A DNA stretch of 64,000 nt, from NCBI RefSeq assembly GCF_002886045.1, contig NZ_CP025791.1, forward strand, positions 682,001 to 746,000. Direction: 5' to 3'. Shown piece by piece: positions 18,681 to 27,538 of the stretch. The DNA comes from Flavivirga eckloniae (GTDB lineage Bacteria; Bacteroidota; Bacteroidia; Flavobacteriales; Flavobacteriaceae). Positions within the stretch are counted from its first letter, which is position 1. Each line of letters begins with the position of its first letter. The notes below the pieces were generated by a model. It ran no database searches and had not been told where the DNA came from. It saw nothing but the letters and a program-made list of their open reading frames with translations. The translations under genes were made by a program, and so were the position numbers.

Positions 18681-18977
18681 CTAAAAGGGTCGGAATAAAA
18701 GTACAGAACACCCAATATAACGATACAAGTCTTTTGTAACTAAATAAGGTGGCACAGGTTGCAATATTTGAGTTGTACAAATGGGGCCTACATAATCTAC
18801 ACCGCAATCTTCAGGTGGAAACGGTAATTGAAAGCAATGACCTGTATATTCTGTGTACCATGCAATTGGTATTACTTCTTCACTACTATTTTCATTAGAG
18901 CTAAAAGCAAAAGAAACCATAATAGCCAGTACTAATACAAATATTGGCAAAATAAGTTTTAAAAGTTTTGTTTTCAT
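18681..18977 (-). CDS. Small exported DUF6520-like protein
   Basis: A 98-residue protein with an N-terminal hydrophobic signal (KLLKLILPIFVLVLAIMVSFAF, cut at or near SFA-FSS) and a short mature part with four Cys and many Pro. The signal and the spacing of the Cys/Pro segments resemble the DUF6520 family of small Flavobacteria proteins, which often occur in clusters; I assign it on that resemblance only. The function is unknown. It sits between the complete lpdA and its duplicated 3' end, 26 bp upstream of the latter, so its own last codons may be chimeric. Confidence 0.6.
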   Translation of the reverse strand: MKTKLLKLILPIFVLVLAIMVSFAFSSNENSSEEVIPIAWYTEYTGHCFQLPFPPEDCGVDYVGPICTTQILQPVPPYLVTKDLYRYIGCSVLLFRPF

Positions 18978-19200
18978 AATATAGACGTTTAAAGTTAATG
19001 ACCTACTCTTTTTTACAGGTTTTCGGTCTTCTCCCTGACTGCAGTATATTTATCAAGTTATTTAATTTCTGTCTGTCGCACATAACTTGAAATTTCAAAG
19101 AAAAATCAATATTAATATCTATTTTAAAATAACTATTAAAATATAATCGTAAGGGATAAACACTTATACAAAAAGGACTATATCTAATGAACTGAAAAAA

Positions 19201-19224
19201 AAAGGTGCCTAAATGGACACCTTT
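19201..19224 (-). terminator. lpdA terminator
   Basis: AAAGGTG (19201-19207) pairs with CACCTTT (19218-19224), followed on the minus strand by a run of T; about 30 bp after the lpdA stop. Confidence 0.75.
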
Positions 19225-19252
19225 TTAAAAATTTTAAAAGCTTTTTATCAAA

Positions 19253-20653
19253 TCACATATGCAGCGCTCTATCATCAGTAGCTGCTAAAGCTGCTTCTTT
19301 GATAGCCTCAGTAAATGTAGGATGTGCATGAGACATACGCGATACATCCTCAGCAGACGCTCTATATTCCATCGCCACAACGGCTTCTGCAATCATATCT
19401 GCAGCACGGGCACCTACCATGTGCACACCTAAAATTTCGTCGGTTGTTTTATCTGCAAGCACTTTTACAAATCCATCTAAATCCATACTCGCTCTACTTC
19501 TTCCTAAAGCACGCATAGGGAATTGTCCTTTTTTGTATTCGATTCCAGCTTCTTTAAGTTGCTCTTCTGTTTTTCCAACAGCAGCAACTTCTGGCCATGT
19601 ATAAACGACTCCTGGAATTAAATTATAATCTACATGTGGTTTTTGTCCTGCTAACGTTTCTGCAACAAATACACCTTCTTCTTCCGCTTTGTGTGCTAAC
19701 ATAGCCCCTTTTATAACATCTCCTATAGCATAAATGTTAGAAGCACTTGTTTGTAAATGATCATTTACCTCAACCTGTCCTCTATCATTTAACTTTACGC
19801 CTGCTGCTTCGGCATTTAAACCATCTGTATAAGGACGACGTCCTACAGACACTAAACAATAATCGCCTTTAAACTCTACCTCTTCACCTTTTTTATTGTC
19901 TGCTTTTACGATAACTTCATCACCTACACGTTCCACAGATTTTACTTTATGCGATGCGTTAATTTTAAACTTCTGCTTCTTTAAAACTTTATTAAGCTCT
20001 TTAGATAGGCCTGCATCCATGGTTGGAATAATACGATCCATAAATTCAACAACCGAAACGTCTGCACCTAATCTTTTATATACCTGTCCAAGCTCTAAAC
20101 CAATAACACCTCCACCAATAACAATTAAATGTTTTGGTATTTCTTTAAGTTTTAAAGCTTCTGTAGATGTTATAACGCGCTCTTTATCAATATTTATAAA
20201 TGGCAAACTTGAAGGTTTACTTCCAGTTGCTATAATCGTGTTTTTGGCTTCAATTTCGGTAGTTTCATCTCCCGAAATCGTAATATGTGTGGCATCTTTA
20301 AAACTTCCTAAACCTTGATAAACATCGATATTATTTTTCTTCATCAAGAAATCGACACCACCAATAGTTTGATCAACTACAGCCTGCTTACGAGCAATCA
20401 TTTTTTCTAAATTCACCTTAATATCCCCTGGTATTTCTATACCATGCTCTTCAAAATGCTTTACCGCATCTTCGTAATGATGGGAAGAATCTAAAAGGGC
20501 TTTACTTGGTATACAACCAACATTTAAACAAGTTCCCCCTAACGTTGAGTACTTTTCTATAATGGCTGTTTTCATTCCTAATTGCGCACAACGTATTGCT
20601 GCTACATATCCTCCAGGACCTGAACCTATTACGGCTACATCGTATGAATTCAT
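19253..20653 (-). CDS. lpdA: Dihydrolipoyl dehydrogenase (E3)
   Basis: A 466-residue flavoprotein disulphide reductase of usual E3 length. Residues 5-35 form the FAD-binding Rossmann motif (VAVIGSGPGGYVAA); the redox disulphide is C42-C47 (GGTCLNVGCIPS); the NAD fold follows at about 180 (VIGGGVIGLELG); the catalytic His-Glu pair is H444/E449 (HAHPTFTE). It reoxidises the dihydrolipoamide of pyruvate, 2-oxoglutarate or branched-chain dehydrogenase complexes; no E1/E2 genes are nearby, so it is a stand-alone shared subunit. A partial second copy of its 3' end lies at 18467-18655. Confidence 0.97.
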   Translation of the reverse strand: MNSYDVAVIGSGPGGYVAAIRCAQLGMKTAIIEKYSTLGGTCLNVGCIPSKALLDSSHHYEDAVKHFEEHGIEIPGDIKVNLEKMIARKQAVVDQTIGGVDFLMKKNNIDVYQGLGSFKDATHITISGDETTEIEAKNTIIATGSKPSSLPFINIDKERVITSTEALKLKEIPKHLIVIGGGVIGLELGQVYKRLGADVSVVEFMDRIIPTMDAGLSKELNKVLKKQKFKINASHKVKSVERVGDEVIVKADNKKGEEVEFKGDYCLVSVGRRPYTDGLNAEAAGVKLNDRGQVEVNDHLQTSASNIYAIGDVIKGAMLAHKAEEEGVFVAETLAGQKPHVDYNLIPGVVYTWPEVAAVGKTEEQLKEAGIEYKKGQFPMRALGRSRASMDLDGFVKVLADKTTDEILGVHMVGARAADMIAEAVVAMEYRASAEDVSRMSHAHPTFTEAIKEAALAATDDRALHM

Positions 20654-20738
20654 AAAGTTTATTTGAAGTTTTTTATTTTTTTAATACAGATCGTAAAAAT
20701 ACAAATGTTTTATGGTAAGGCAATAAAAAATACGACTC

Positions 20739-22319
20739 TTATCGTTTACGCTCAATATCTTTTATAACCCAATCAAACTCGGGGTCTTTTTTTAGGTTTC
20801 TGTCAATAATTGAGGATGAAATTTCAATATCTGGCATTACGCCATAACCATCGGGACTTTGTTTTTGTGGTGCTTCTATTTGCATCATACCCATCCTAAT
20901 TTTTAGTTTGGTATTTGGCAGTTCGTATAGCTTATAAATTCCGGCAACAGTGCCATTATAAGCGCCCCCTGTTTCTTCACCAACAAAAGTGGCTCTTTTT
21001 GTAGCTTTTAAATGTGTGGATATTAATGAGGAAGCCGAAAATGAATTCCCGTTAATCAGCACATAAATATCTCCCGTAAAATGTAAAGGTCTAGGGCCCC
21101 TAAGTCTCGTCTGTCTAAACCTGTAATATAACTTTCCTTCTTGTTTTCTGGTCCTTATTAAATTTTGAACAACAATTACAGGAGAAGCCAAACCAGACAG
21201 CACTTTTATACTATTAGGCGTAGTATTACTCATTAAAAATTTCAAGAACGGTATGCGACTATTCACTTCGCTATCTTCAATAAACTTATACTGTTTATTG
21301 GTTAAATGTGAATACAGATAGTCTATTTCGGCTATTCTACCACCACCATTATCTCTTAAATCTAAAATTAAATATTTCGTTTTTGCAGAATCCAACTTCG
21401 CAAAACTTTCCTTGTAGAACCGTTTGTAATTACCATTAGTAAACCCTCTTAGCTTCATATAAGCCACATCTTCGGCTTCCTCTACAAAACGAAAGTTTCG
21501 TGTATACGTTTTATACTTTTTTATAAAGCCGTGCATTCTGTTAAACTTTCGTTTCTTTTTAGCTGCTATGCGATTGGCTTTTTTTTCTGCGGAAGTTAAC
21601 TTTACAGGTTTTACAATTTTAGTAGAATCTTTCTTCTTAGACTTCTTTTTCTTTTCTATTCGCCTCAAAGTTTTTATAAATAACGAGTCCTCATTTTTAA
21701 AGGTAACCCTTAAGCTATCTACATAACCTTTATCCTTGTAATAAAAACTGGAAAAACGGCGTCCCACATATCTGTTATGCAATGTGGTATTATAGCCATC
21801 TGATGAAAAACGTGTTTTATATACATCTATTAAATCTGAAACCAAATCGTCTTCAATTTTAACCACTTCGCAACCTACAACAGTAGAGTCCTTGCCTCTG
21901 GTGCTTTTAACCCAAAGTTTGTTTTGTAAGTATTCAAAATCTAAAGCATAAAATTCAAACTTACGCTTAAGCAACTGTTTTCGTTCCTTTTTTGTGTACC
22001 ATTTATTTGCAGAACCCAACGAAATATGCCCCTGTTTCACCTGAGAAACTACAGGCGCTAGCTTTTTGTAAAATTCACGAGAATTAATGGGTGTTTTAAT
22101 AGCTTCTTTTAAACTGTCGAATTTAAAATCTAAAACTTCTTTAGGAGTATATTGATATAATTTGGGATGATGTCTTTTTAATTGATTGTAAACCTTATCA
22201 ATGTCTTCATGTAAATCTACTACGGGATGTAATTTGGTTATCTGTTCGTTATGGGTTTTAACGCTTGTACAAGACACTAAAATCAATACAACCAAAACTA
22301 ATAAAACCGTTTTTTTCAT
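20739..22319 (-). CDS. S41-family peptidase, lipoprotein, with Lys-rich insertion
   Basis: A 526-residue lipoprotein (LILVSC, C17). Residues about 34-200 are the N-terminal helical region, and the S41 core runs from about 280 to 505: YLILDLRDNGGGRIAEIDYL, then GNSFSASSLISTHLK with predicted catalytic S428, and VGEETGGAYNGT. A strongly basic stretch at about 218-262, rich in Lys runs, splits the two and is probably a flexible loop; it is not usual for the family. No PDZ domain is recognisable. It is a single gene, distinct in sequence from the S41 protease at 5262. Confidence 0.87.
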   Translation of the reverse strand: MKKTVLLVLVVLILVSCTSVKTHNEQITKLHPVVDLHEDIDKVYNQLKRHHPKLYQYTPKEVLDFKFDSLKEAIKTPINSREFYKKLAPVVSQVKQGHISLGSANKWYTKKERKQLLKRKFEFYALDFEYLQNKLWVKSTRGKDSTVVGCEVVKIEDDLVSDLIDVYKTRFSSDGYNTTLHNRYVGRRFSSFYYKDKGYVDSLRVTFKNEDSLFIKTLRRIEKKKKSKKKDSTKIVKPVKLTSAEKKANRIAAKKKRKFNRMHGFIKKYKTYTRNFRFVEEAEDVAYMKLRGFTNGNYKRFYKESFAKLDSAKTKYLILDLRDNGGGRIAEIDYLYSHLTNKQYKFIEDSEVNSRIPFLKFLMSNTTPNSIKVLSGLASPVIVVQNLIRTRKQEGKLYYRFRQTRLRGPRPLHFTGDIYVLINGNSFSASSLISTHLKATKRATFVGEETGGAYNGTVAGIYKLYELPNTKLKIRMGMMQIEAPQKQSPDGYGVMPDIEISSSIIDRNLKKDPEFDWVIKDIERKR

Positions 22320-22440
22320 CTGTTATTTTAATTCTACCCGCTAAAGTAAATGTATTTAATTAAATGAATAATCAATTAGTAATTCTTTAACGCCTAAATT
22401 AAAGAAGAATTCCTTTAGCCTTTACCTAGAGGTTTCTGTT

Positions 22441-22493
22441 GAAATTGTCATTCCCATGCTTGTGCTGAACTAGTTTCAGTAAAAACAGGAATC
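22441..22493. repeat. Degenerate intergenic repeat of the GTCATTC type
   Basis: GTCATTCCCATGCTTGTGCTG and a trailing CAGGAATCT resemble the repeat at 28701-28750 (GTCATTCAGA ... GTGCTGAGC ... GAAGAATCT). It is the only identifiable element in the 320-bp spacer upstream of smpB. Confidence 0.4.
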
Positions 22494-22634
22494 TAAATAT
22501 AGAATTTTGATCTCTTAAAAAGATAAAATCAAGAGAAAACCTCAATAATACTATTAAGTGCCTCCCTATCTCTAGAGATTTTTTAATTTGTTTTTTTCGG
22601 TAACTACACGCACCAATAACTTCATAAAATTATG

Positions 22635-22642
22635 TAGTTTTG
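22635..22642 (+). promoter_or_regulatory. -7 promoter element of smpB
   Basis: TAGTTTTG matches TAnnTTTG exactly and ends 6 bp before the ATG at 22649, so the message should be leaderless or nearly so. A convincing -33 TTG is not seen. Confidence 0.5.
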
Positions 22643-22648
22643 TGCTCC

Positions 22649-23107
22649 ATGCAAAAAAACATTAACATACAAAACAAAAAAGCACGCTTTCAATATGAAA
22701 TATTGGACAAGTACACGGCTGGAATTGTGCTAACCGGAACGGAAATTAAATCGATACGCAACAGCAGAGCATCCATAGCCGAAAGTTTTTGTGAGTTTAA
22801 TGATCGGGGCGAACTTTTTGTTATTAATATGACGATTGAAGAATATGCTTTTGGAAACTATTATAACCATCGCCCTAAAGCAGAAAGAAAACTTCTATTA
22901 AACAAAAGGGAGCTTAAAAGTCTGCTAAAAGATGTTCAAAATAAAGGGCTTACCATTATCCCATTACGTTTATTTGTTAACGACAAAGGTTATGCTAAAT
23001 TAGACATTGCCCTGGCCAAGGGTAAAAAACTGTATGATAAACGGGAAACTATTAAGGATCGTGACAATAAACGTGATTTAGATAGAATTAAAAAAAGCTA
23101 TAAGTAA
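22649..23107 (+). CDS. smpB: SsrA-binding protein SmpB
   Basis: A 152-residue RNA-binding protein that carries tmRNA to stalled ribosomes. The family signatures are all here: NKKARFQYEILDKYTAGIVL at the start, GTEIKSIRNSRASI, EEYAFGNYYNHRPKAERKLL in the middle, and the basic C-terminal tail (LAKGKKLYDKRETIKDRD) that contacts the decoding centre. I chose the ATG at 22649 because it gives the usual MQKNINI start; an upstream TTG (22640) would lie on top of the -7 promoter box. The tmRNA gene itself is not in this window. Confidence 0.96.
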   Translation: MQKNINIQNKKARFQYEILDKYTAGIVLTGTEIKSIRNSRASIAESFCEFNDRGELFVINMTIEEYAFGNYYNHRPKAERKLLLNKRELKSLLKDVQNKGLTIIPLRLFVNDKGYAKLDIALAKGKKLYDKRETIKDRDNKRDLDRIKKSYK

Positions 23108-23273
23108 TTCTCGGTTTTGCTAGAAGTGTATTCGTCACCAACATAAAAATCAACATTTGGCAGGGATTTTGATACAAAAATAAAATCGAAGATATATTTT
23201 TAAATAAAAAAGCTTTAACAGATTTAAGACCAACTTAAGTTTTCTTAGCTTATTAAGATTTACCATATTCAAG

Positions 23274-23801
23274 ATGAAAAAAATCATATGCATTTTAGCA
23301 CTGCTTGCAGTGGCCTTACCTTCACAATCTCAAGAAAAAGCAAAAGACTATTCAAAAAAAGTAAAAACCTTAGATGGTACAATAAAAACACTATACAGTG
23401 TTATTTCTGGCGAAAAGGGCGCTGAAAGAGATTGGGCTTTATTCAAGTTTTTATTTCAACCAAATGCCAAATTAATTCCAACCGGAAAAGACAAAGAGGG
23501 CAAACTAAAAGTACGTTTTATGTCTCCAGACGATTATGTAAAAAGCTCTGGGAAATGGTTGGTTCAAAATGGTTTTTTTGAAAAAGAAGTGCATAGAAAA
23601 GTGAACACCTTTGGCAATATTGCTCAAATATTCAGTACCTACGAGGCTTATTATAGTAAATCTGACAAAAAGCCTTTTATGAGAGGGATTAACAGTATCC
23701 AACTCTTTAATGATGGAAATCGTTGGTGGATTATCAATATTTATTGGGCTCCAGAAACCAAAGAAAATCCCATCCCAGGCCATTACCTCCCTATACAATA
23801 G
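23274..23801 (+). CDS. Secreted NTF2-like protein
   Basis: A 175-residue protein with a signal peptide (residues 1-19, ending SQS-QE). The mature part resembles the NTF2/SnoaL-like cone fold: a first helix (LDGTIKTLYSVISGEKGAERDW), a central PDDYV segment, and closing strands FSTYEAYYSK and GINSIQLFNDGNRWWIINIYW. It is probably a binding protein or a divergent enzyme. It lies only 15 bp ahead of the X-Pro dipeptidyl-peptidase gene on the same strand and is probably co-transcribed with it. The substrate cannot be told. Confidence 0.7.
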   Translation: MKKIICILALLAVALPSQSQEKAKDYSKKVKTLDGTIKTLYSVISGEKGAERDWALFKFLFQPNAKLIPTGKDKEGKLKVRFMSPDDYVKSSGKWLVQNGFFEKEVHRKVNTFGNIAQIFSTYEAYYSKSDKKPFMRGINSIQLFNDGNRWWIINIYWAPETKENPIPGHYLPIQ

Positions 23802-23816
23802 ATTATAATATAAAAT

Positions 23817-25661
23817 ATGAACAATTCCTTAAGATTAAACATAGCATTAACTGTTTTATTAATTACTGGCGTTTTTTCCAGCTTTGGACAAAAGCCAATA
23901 AAAGCAGTTCCCGTTTTTAAAGACGGACAAGCTCAAATCGTAGAGGGCTTTAAAGACCCTAGCAGATGGATAAGACACGATTTATGGGTAGAAACTACCT
24001 TCGATACCGATGGCAATGGTAAATTAGACCGTATGCACGTAGCGGTTACAAGACCTGAACAAACAGAAAGTGAAGGATTAAAACTTCCTATTATTTATAT
24101 TTCGAGTCCATATTTTGCTGGTGTAGCACCACAGGTAAATGGGCTTTTTTGGAATGTAAAACATGAACTTGGTGAAGCTACAGAAGCACGTGTTCATGCC
24201 GAAGTAACTCGTGTTGGCGAACGTCCTATTATATCCAATTCCCATATAAGAAAATGGGTTCCAAGAGGCTATATTGTAGTACACTCGTCTTCTCCTGGTA
24301 CCGGGCTTTCGCAAGGCGCACCAACTGTTGGAGGCGAAAATGAATCCTTAGCGTGTAAAGCGGTTATCGATTGGCTATGTGGTCGTGCAAAAGGTTATAA
24401 AACCCTAAACGGAAATGAAATTGTTACCGCCTACTGGTCTACCGGAAAAGTAGGTATGACCGGAACATCCTATAACGGTACGCTACCCGTAGCTGCAGCC
24501 ACTACAGGTGTAGAAGGTTTGGAAGCTATTATACCGATTGCTCCAGTTACTTCATTTTACCAATACTACAGATCAAATGGCTTAGTACGATCTCCCGGAG
24601 GTTATTTAGGCGAAGATATTGATGTACTTTACGACTTTATACATAGTGGCGACGAGGCTAACCGTCCATATAATAATAAAACCGTTAGAGATACCGAAAT
24701 GAAAAATGGCTTAGATAGAATTACAGGCGATTATAACGATTTCTGGGATACTCGTAATTTTATAGATGATGCCAAAAACATAAAAGCGGCCTTGCTCATG
24801 TCGCATGGTTTTAACGATTGGAACGTGATGACCGAACACAGTTATGAGTTTTACGCCAGAGCAAAAAAAGCTGGTGTTCCAACACAAATATTCTACCATC
24901 AAAATGGTCATGGGGGTCCTCCTCCTATTAAAATGATGAATCGTTGGTTCACACGTTATTTACACGGTATTGAAAATGATGTTGAAAACGACGCTAAAGC
25001 ATGGATCGTTCGTGAAGATGACGAAATAGACGAGCCTACTGCTTATAAAGATTATCCAAATCCGGAAGCGTCTAGTGTAAAACTTTATTTAACATCTGGA
25101 GCTCCTAAGGCTGGTGGTTTGAGCGCTTCTAAAGTAAAGAAACAAGGAAAAGAAACCTTGATAGACGACTATTCGTTTTCTGGTAAAGATTTGGCAACAG
25201 CTGAGCTTTCGCAACATCGTTTACTTTATGTAACTCCAAAATTAACCAAGGATATTCATATTTCCGGAATACCTAAAGTCACTGTAAGGTTAGCCAGTAG
25301 CAAACCTGCTGCTAATTTATCCGTTTGGCTAGTATCACTTCCATGGAATGAGGAAAATGGCGCATCCATTACAGAAAACATTATTACTCGTGGTTGGGCA
25401 GATCCGCAAAACTATAAGTCATTAACTGAAAGCGAGCCTTTAAAACCTGGTAAGTTTTATGACATGTCTTTTAACTTAATGCCGGATGATCAGGTTATTA
25501 AAGCAGGGCAACAAATTGGTTTTATGATTTTTTCCAGTGATAAGGAGTTTACATTACATCCGAAAGCTGGAACTGAGTTGACAATTGATTTGGATGGTAC
25601 AAACTTAACGCTACCTGTGGTTGGAGGTGCTAAGGCTTTTAATGGGGCTTTGGAGGAATAA
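23817..25661 (+). CDS. X-Pro dipeptidyl-peptidase (S15 family), exported
   Basis: A 614-residue protein with a signal peptide (cut near residue 23, SSFG-QK). The alpha/beta-hydrolase core carries the complete catalytic triad: S218 in GMTGTSYNGT, D334 in HGFNDWN and H365 in NGHGG. A C-terminal jelly-roll domain (about 430-605, ISGIPKVTVRLASSKPAAN) follows, as in PepX and cocaine esterase. It would release X-Pro dipeptides from proline-rich peptides in the periplasm. Esterase or acylase activity is possible in this fold, but the Xaa-Pro peptidase annotation is the usual one for this arrangement. Confidence 0.88.
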   Translation: MNNSLRLNIALTVLLITGVFSSFGQKPIKAVPVFKDGQAQIVEGFKDPSRWIRHDLWVETTFDTDGNGKLDRMHVAVTRPEQTESEGLKLPIIYISSPYFAGVAPQVNGLFWNVKHELGEATEARVHAEVTRVGERPIISNSHIRKWVPRGYIVVHSSSPGTGLSQGAPTVGGENESLACKAVIDWLCGRAKGYKTLNGNEIVTAYWSTGKVGMTGTSYNGTLPVAAATTGVEGLEAIIPIAPVTSFYQYYRSNGLVRSPGGYLGEDIDVLYDFIHSGDEANRPYNNKTVRDTEMKNGLDRITGDYNDFWDTRNFIDDAKNIKAALLMSHGFNDWNVMTEHSYEFYARAKKAGVPTQIFYHQNGHGGPPPIKMMNRWFTRYLHGIENDVENDAKAWIVREDDEIDEPTAYKDYPNPEASSVKLYLTSGAPKAGGLSASKVKKQGKETLIDDYSFSGKDLATAELSQHRLLYVTPKLTKDIHISGIPKVTVRLASSKPAANLSVWLVSLPWNEENGASITENIITRGWADPQNYKSLTESEPLKPGKFYDMSFNLMPDDQVIKAGQQIGFMIFSSDKEFTLHPKAGTELTIDLDGTNLTLPVVGGAKAFNGALEE

Positions 25662-25705
25662 AATCTTATTTAAACCTACATCAAACATGATGTTTCACAA
25701 TCTAA

Positions 25706-26035
25706 ATGGACAAAGAATTAGCATATTTAAAGACAAATATATTTAATGGTCTTAAAAATATGAATGATGGATTCGACTCAGAATCCATATATTATTTTTC
25801 AGAATCTGATTTTGAAATTGTGCTTGATAGGGTCGAAAAACACGGGATTGGAATTTATGGGATTGAACCTTGGCTAAATAGAACTTATTACGATGTCTTA
25901 GGTTTTGATGATTTCAATACCGTTCCAACCGATCCAAAATGGTATCGAAGAGCTTTCCAAGAATTTAAAAAAAGCGGCAAAGCATTATTGTACTCGGCCA
26001 CTTATAAAGTTCCTAAAAAACGGCTTCCCTCATAA
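25706..26035 (+). CDS. Hypothetical small soluble protein
   Basis: A 109-residue cytoplasmic protein rich in aromatic and acidic residues, with a stretch SESDFEIVLDRVEKHGIGIYG and a Trp/Tyr-rich second half (DPKWYRRAFQEFKKSGKALL). I do not recognise the family with certainty; the overall look is of a small stand-alone protein in Bacteroidota that is sometimes next to unrelated genes. It follows the dipeptidyl-peptidase by 44 bp on the same strand, and could be in its operon. No transmembrane segment or signal peptide. Confidence 0.6.
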   Translation: MDKELAYLKTNIFNGLKNMNDGFDSESIYYFSESDFEIVLDRVEKHGIGIYGIEPWLNRTYYDVLGFDDFNTVPTDPKWYRRAFQEFKKSGKALLYSATYKVPKKRLPS

Positions 26036-26122
26036 ACACTCCGGGCACTCCTTCTTCAAGCTATAGGCAAAAAAATATATAAACTTTTAATTAAACGTTA
26101 TCGTTCAATAAAAGATTATTTA

Positions 26123-26151
26123 TATATTTGACGTTATTAAACGCTAACGTC
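26123..26151 (+). promoter_or_regulatory. TetR promoter with overlapping operator palindrome
   Basis: TATATTTG (26123-26130) is a perfect -7 element. GACGTTA (26130-26136) and TAACGTC (26145-26151) form an exact 7-bp inverted repeat with an 8-bp spacer directly over the expected transcription start and 5 bp before the ATG. A related half (AACGTTATCGTT) lies at about 26094-26105. This is the arrangement of an autorepressed TetR gene. Confidence 0.6.
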
Positions 26152-26156
26152 TAATT

Positions 26157-26714
26157 ATGCCAAAAATCATTGCCAAAAAAGAAGATTGGATAGCCCTAGG
26201 ATACAAACTATTTGCCGAGCAAGGAGCTAAAGGCATTATAGTTGAAAAAATGGCCGCTAAGCTAAAAGTAAACAAGTCCAGCTTTTATTGGCATTTTAAA
26301 ACTAAAAAAGACTTTATTAATGATATAATAGCTTTTTGGGTTTCCGCAGAGACCAATGAGATAATAGCAGCTACAGAAAACAAAAAAACAGGAAAAGAGA
26401 AATTTGAAAAACTCATAGAATTATCCTTTAAACAAGAACCTCATTTAGATTTTATTTTCTTCTTAAAAAGGTATGCCCTAAAAAACAAGAAAATCCAGTC
26501 GTTAATTGACGAAATTGACAAACAAAGAATTCAATACACAAAAACGCTATTGTTAGAAATGGGCTTTTCTGCAAACGAAGCAGAAATCAAATCAAACCTA
26601 TTCTATAAATACCTAATCGGGTATCATGAAATGATACGTTACAAAAAACAAGATAAAAACTATGTAAACGATGTTAAAAAGGAACTTAGCCAATTTATAA
26701 ATTATATAAGATGA
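26157..26714 (+). CDS. TetR/AcrR-family transcriptional regulator
   Basis: A 185-residue repressor-type protein. The N-terminal helix-turn-helix is complete (AEQGAKGIIVEKMAAKLKVN, then SSFYWHFKTKKDFINDII at about residues 44-61). The C-terminal ligand-binding helices follow (about 70-180). It heads an operon: its stop overlaps the ATG of the next gene (ATGA). The palindrome at 26130-26151 is the likely operator, implying autoregulation and control of the two downstream membrane proteins. Ligand unknown. Confidence 0.92.
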   Translation: MPKIIAKKEDWIALGYKLFAEQGAKGIIVEKMAAKLKVNKSSFYWHFKTKKDFINDIIAFWVSAETNEIIAATENKKTGKEKFEKLIELSFKQEPHLDFIFFLKRYALKNKKIQSLIDEIDKQRIQYTKTLLLEMGFSANEAEIKSNLFYKYLIGYHEMIRYKKQDKNYVNDVKKELSQFINYIR

Positions 26715-27100
26715 CAAAAACAAAAAATACGCTTTGGATCATTACAGGAATCATTAATGTAATAACACTATTTATTCACCTTATTGCAGGTCAAACCGAT
26801 CTTATAGATCCATTTCTTAAAAGCGATATTAATTCTCAAATAAAAACAGAACTATTAGGCGTTTGGCATATGGTAACTATTATTCTGTTGGGTTCTTCCA
26901 TTATCTATCTTAAATACGGAATCAACAATAAAAAGCATTTCGAGTTAATTTATTTCATAAGTTTCCTATACATTGCATTTTCACTCGCTTTTATACTTTC
27001 AAGTGCGTTCAGTTCGGTATTTGCACCACAATGGATATTATTACTACCAATAGGCGTATTGGGGATTATAGGAATTAAAAAATCGAGAAGAAATGCTTAA
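26711..27100 (+). CDS. Small four-helix membrane protein (TetR operon)
   Basis: A 129-residue integral membrane protein with four predicted helices (about residues 8-26, 45-66, 76-98 and 104-122), no signal peptide and a basic tail (KKSRRNA). The gene overlaps the TetR stop by 4 bp and its own end overlaps the next gene by 8 bp, so translation is coupled. The helical layout resembles uncharacterised Bacteroidota four-helix membrane proteins. It could be a small exporter or an anchor, but nothing in the sequence decides this. Confidence 0.7.
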   Translation: MTKTKNTLWIITGIINVITLFIHLIAGQTDLIDPFLKSDINSQIKTELLGVWHMVTIILLGSSIIYLKYGINNKKHFELIYFISFLYIAFSLAFILSSAFSSVFAPQWILLLPIGVLGIIGIKKSRRNA

Positions 27101-27515
27101 AATTGGCGGATACATAAATATAGTTATTGCTATAGCTCATTTAGTTGGATTAATATGGGCAGAGCAAATGTTCGAGGTCACGGGAATTGGCAAAGAAATG
27201 ATTGCGCTAGCACAATCTCATTTTTCATTACCATATGTATTAACCATTTTTGTGTCAATCATTTTTTTTGTTTTTGGGCTTTATGGATTATCTGCCGATG
27301 GTAAATTAAAAGAACTCCCTTTTTTGAAACCTGCAATATTCATAATTTCCGGTATATATATTGTTCGCGGAATCGGTGAGTTAATATTCGATTTATCGAA
27401 ACAGCAAGCAAATCCAATAGCCGAGACAATATACTCTCTTATCGCTTTAACCATAGGCATCTTGTTTCTAATTGGCGGATTAAAGAAATGGGCTTTTAAA
27501 AAAGAAAATGTATAA
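27093..27515 (+). CDS. Small four-helix membrane protein, second in TetR operon
   Basis: A 140-residue membrane protein with four helices (about residues 5-24, 44-66, 78-98 and 108-130) and a charged C terminus (KKWAFKKENV). It overlaps the previous gene by 8 bp. It shows a His/Glu-containing first helix (IAIAHLVGLIWAEQM) reminiscent of other small four-helix Bacteroidota membrane proteins. Together with its neighbour it may form a heteromeric pair under TetR control. Function unknown. Confidence 0.7.
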   Translation: MLKIGGYINIVIAIAHLVGLIWAEQMFEVTGIGKEMIALAQSHFSLPYVLTIFVSIIFFVFGLYGLSADGKLKELPFLKPAIFIISGIYIVRGIGELIFDLSKQQANPIAETIYSLIALTIGILFLIGGLKKWAFKKENV

Positions 27516-27538
27516 ACCACAACTAATCTGTTATTAAA

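Noticed and set aside
19896-20318. A 140-codon plus-strand frame inside lpdA
   Set aside because: Antisense shadow of the E3 enzyme, which has its full set of motifs.
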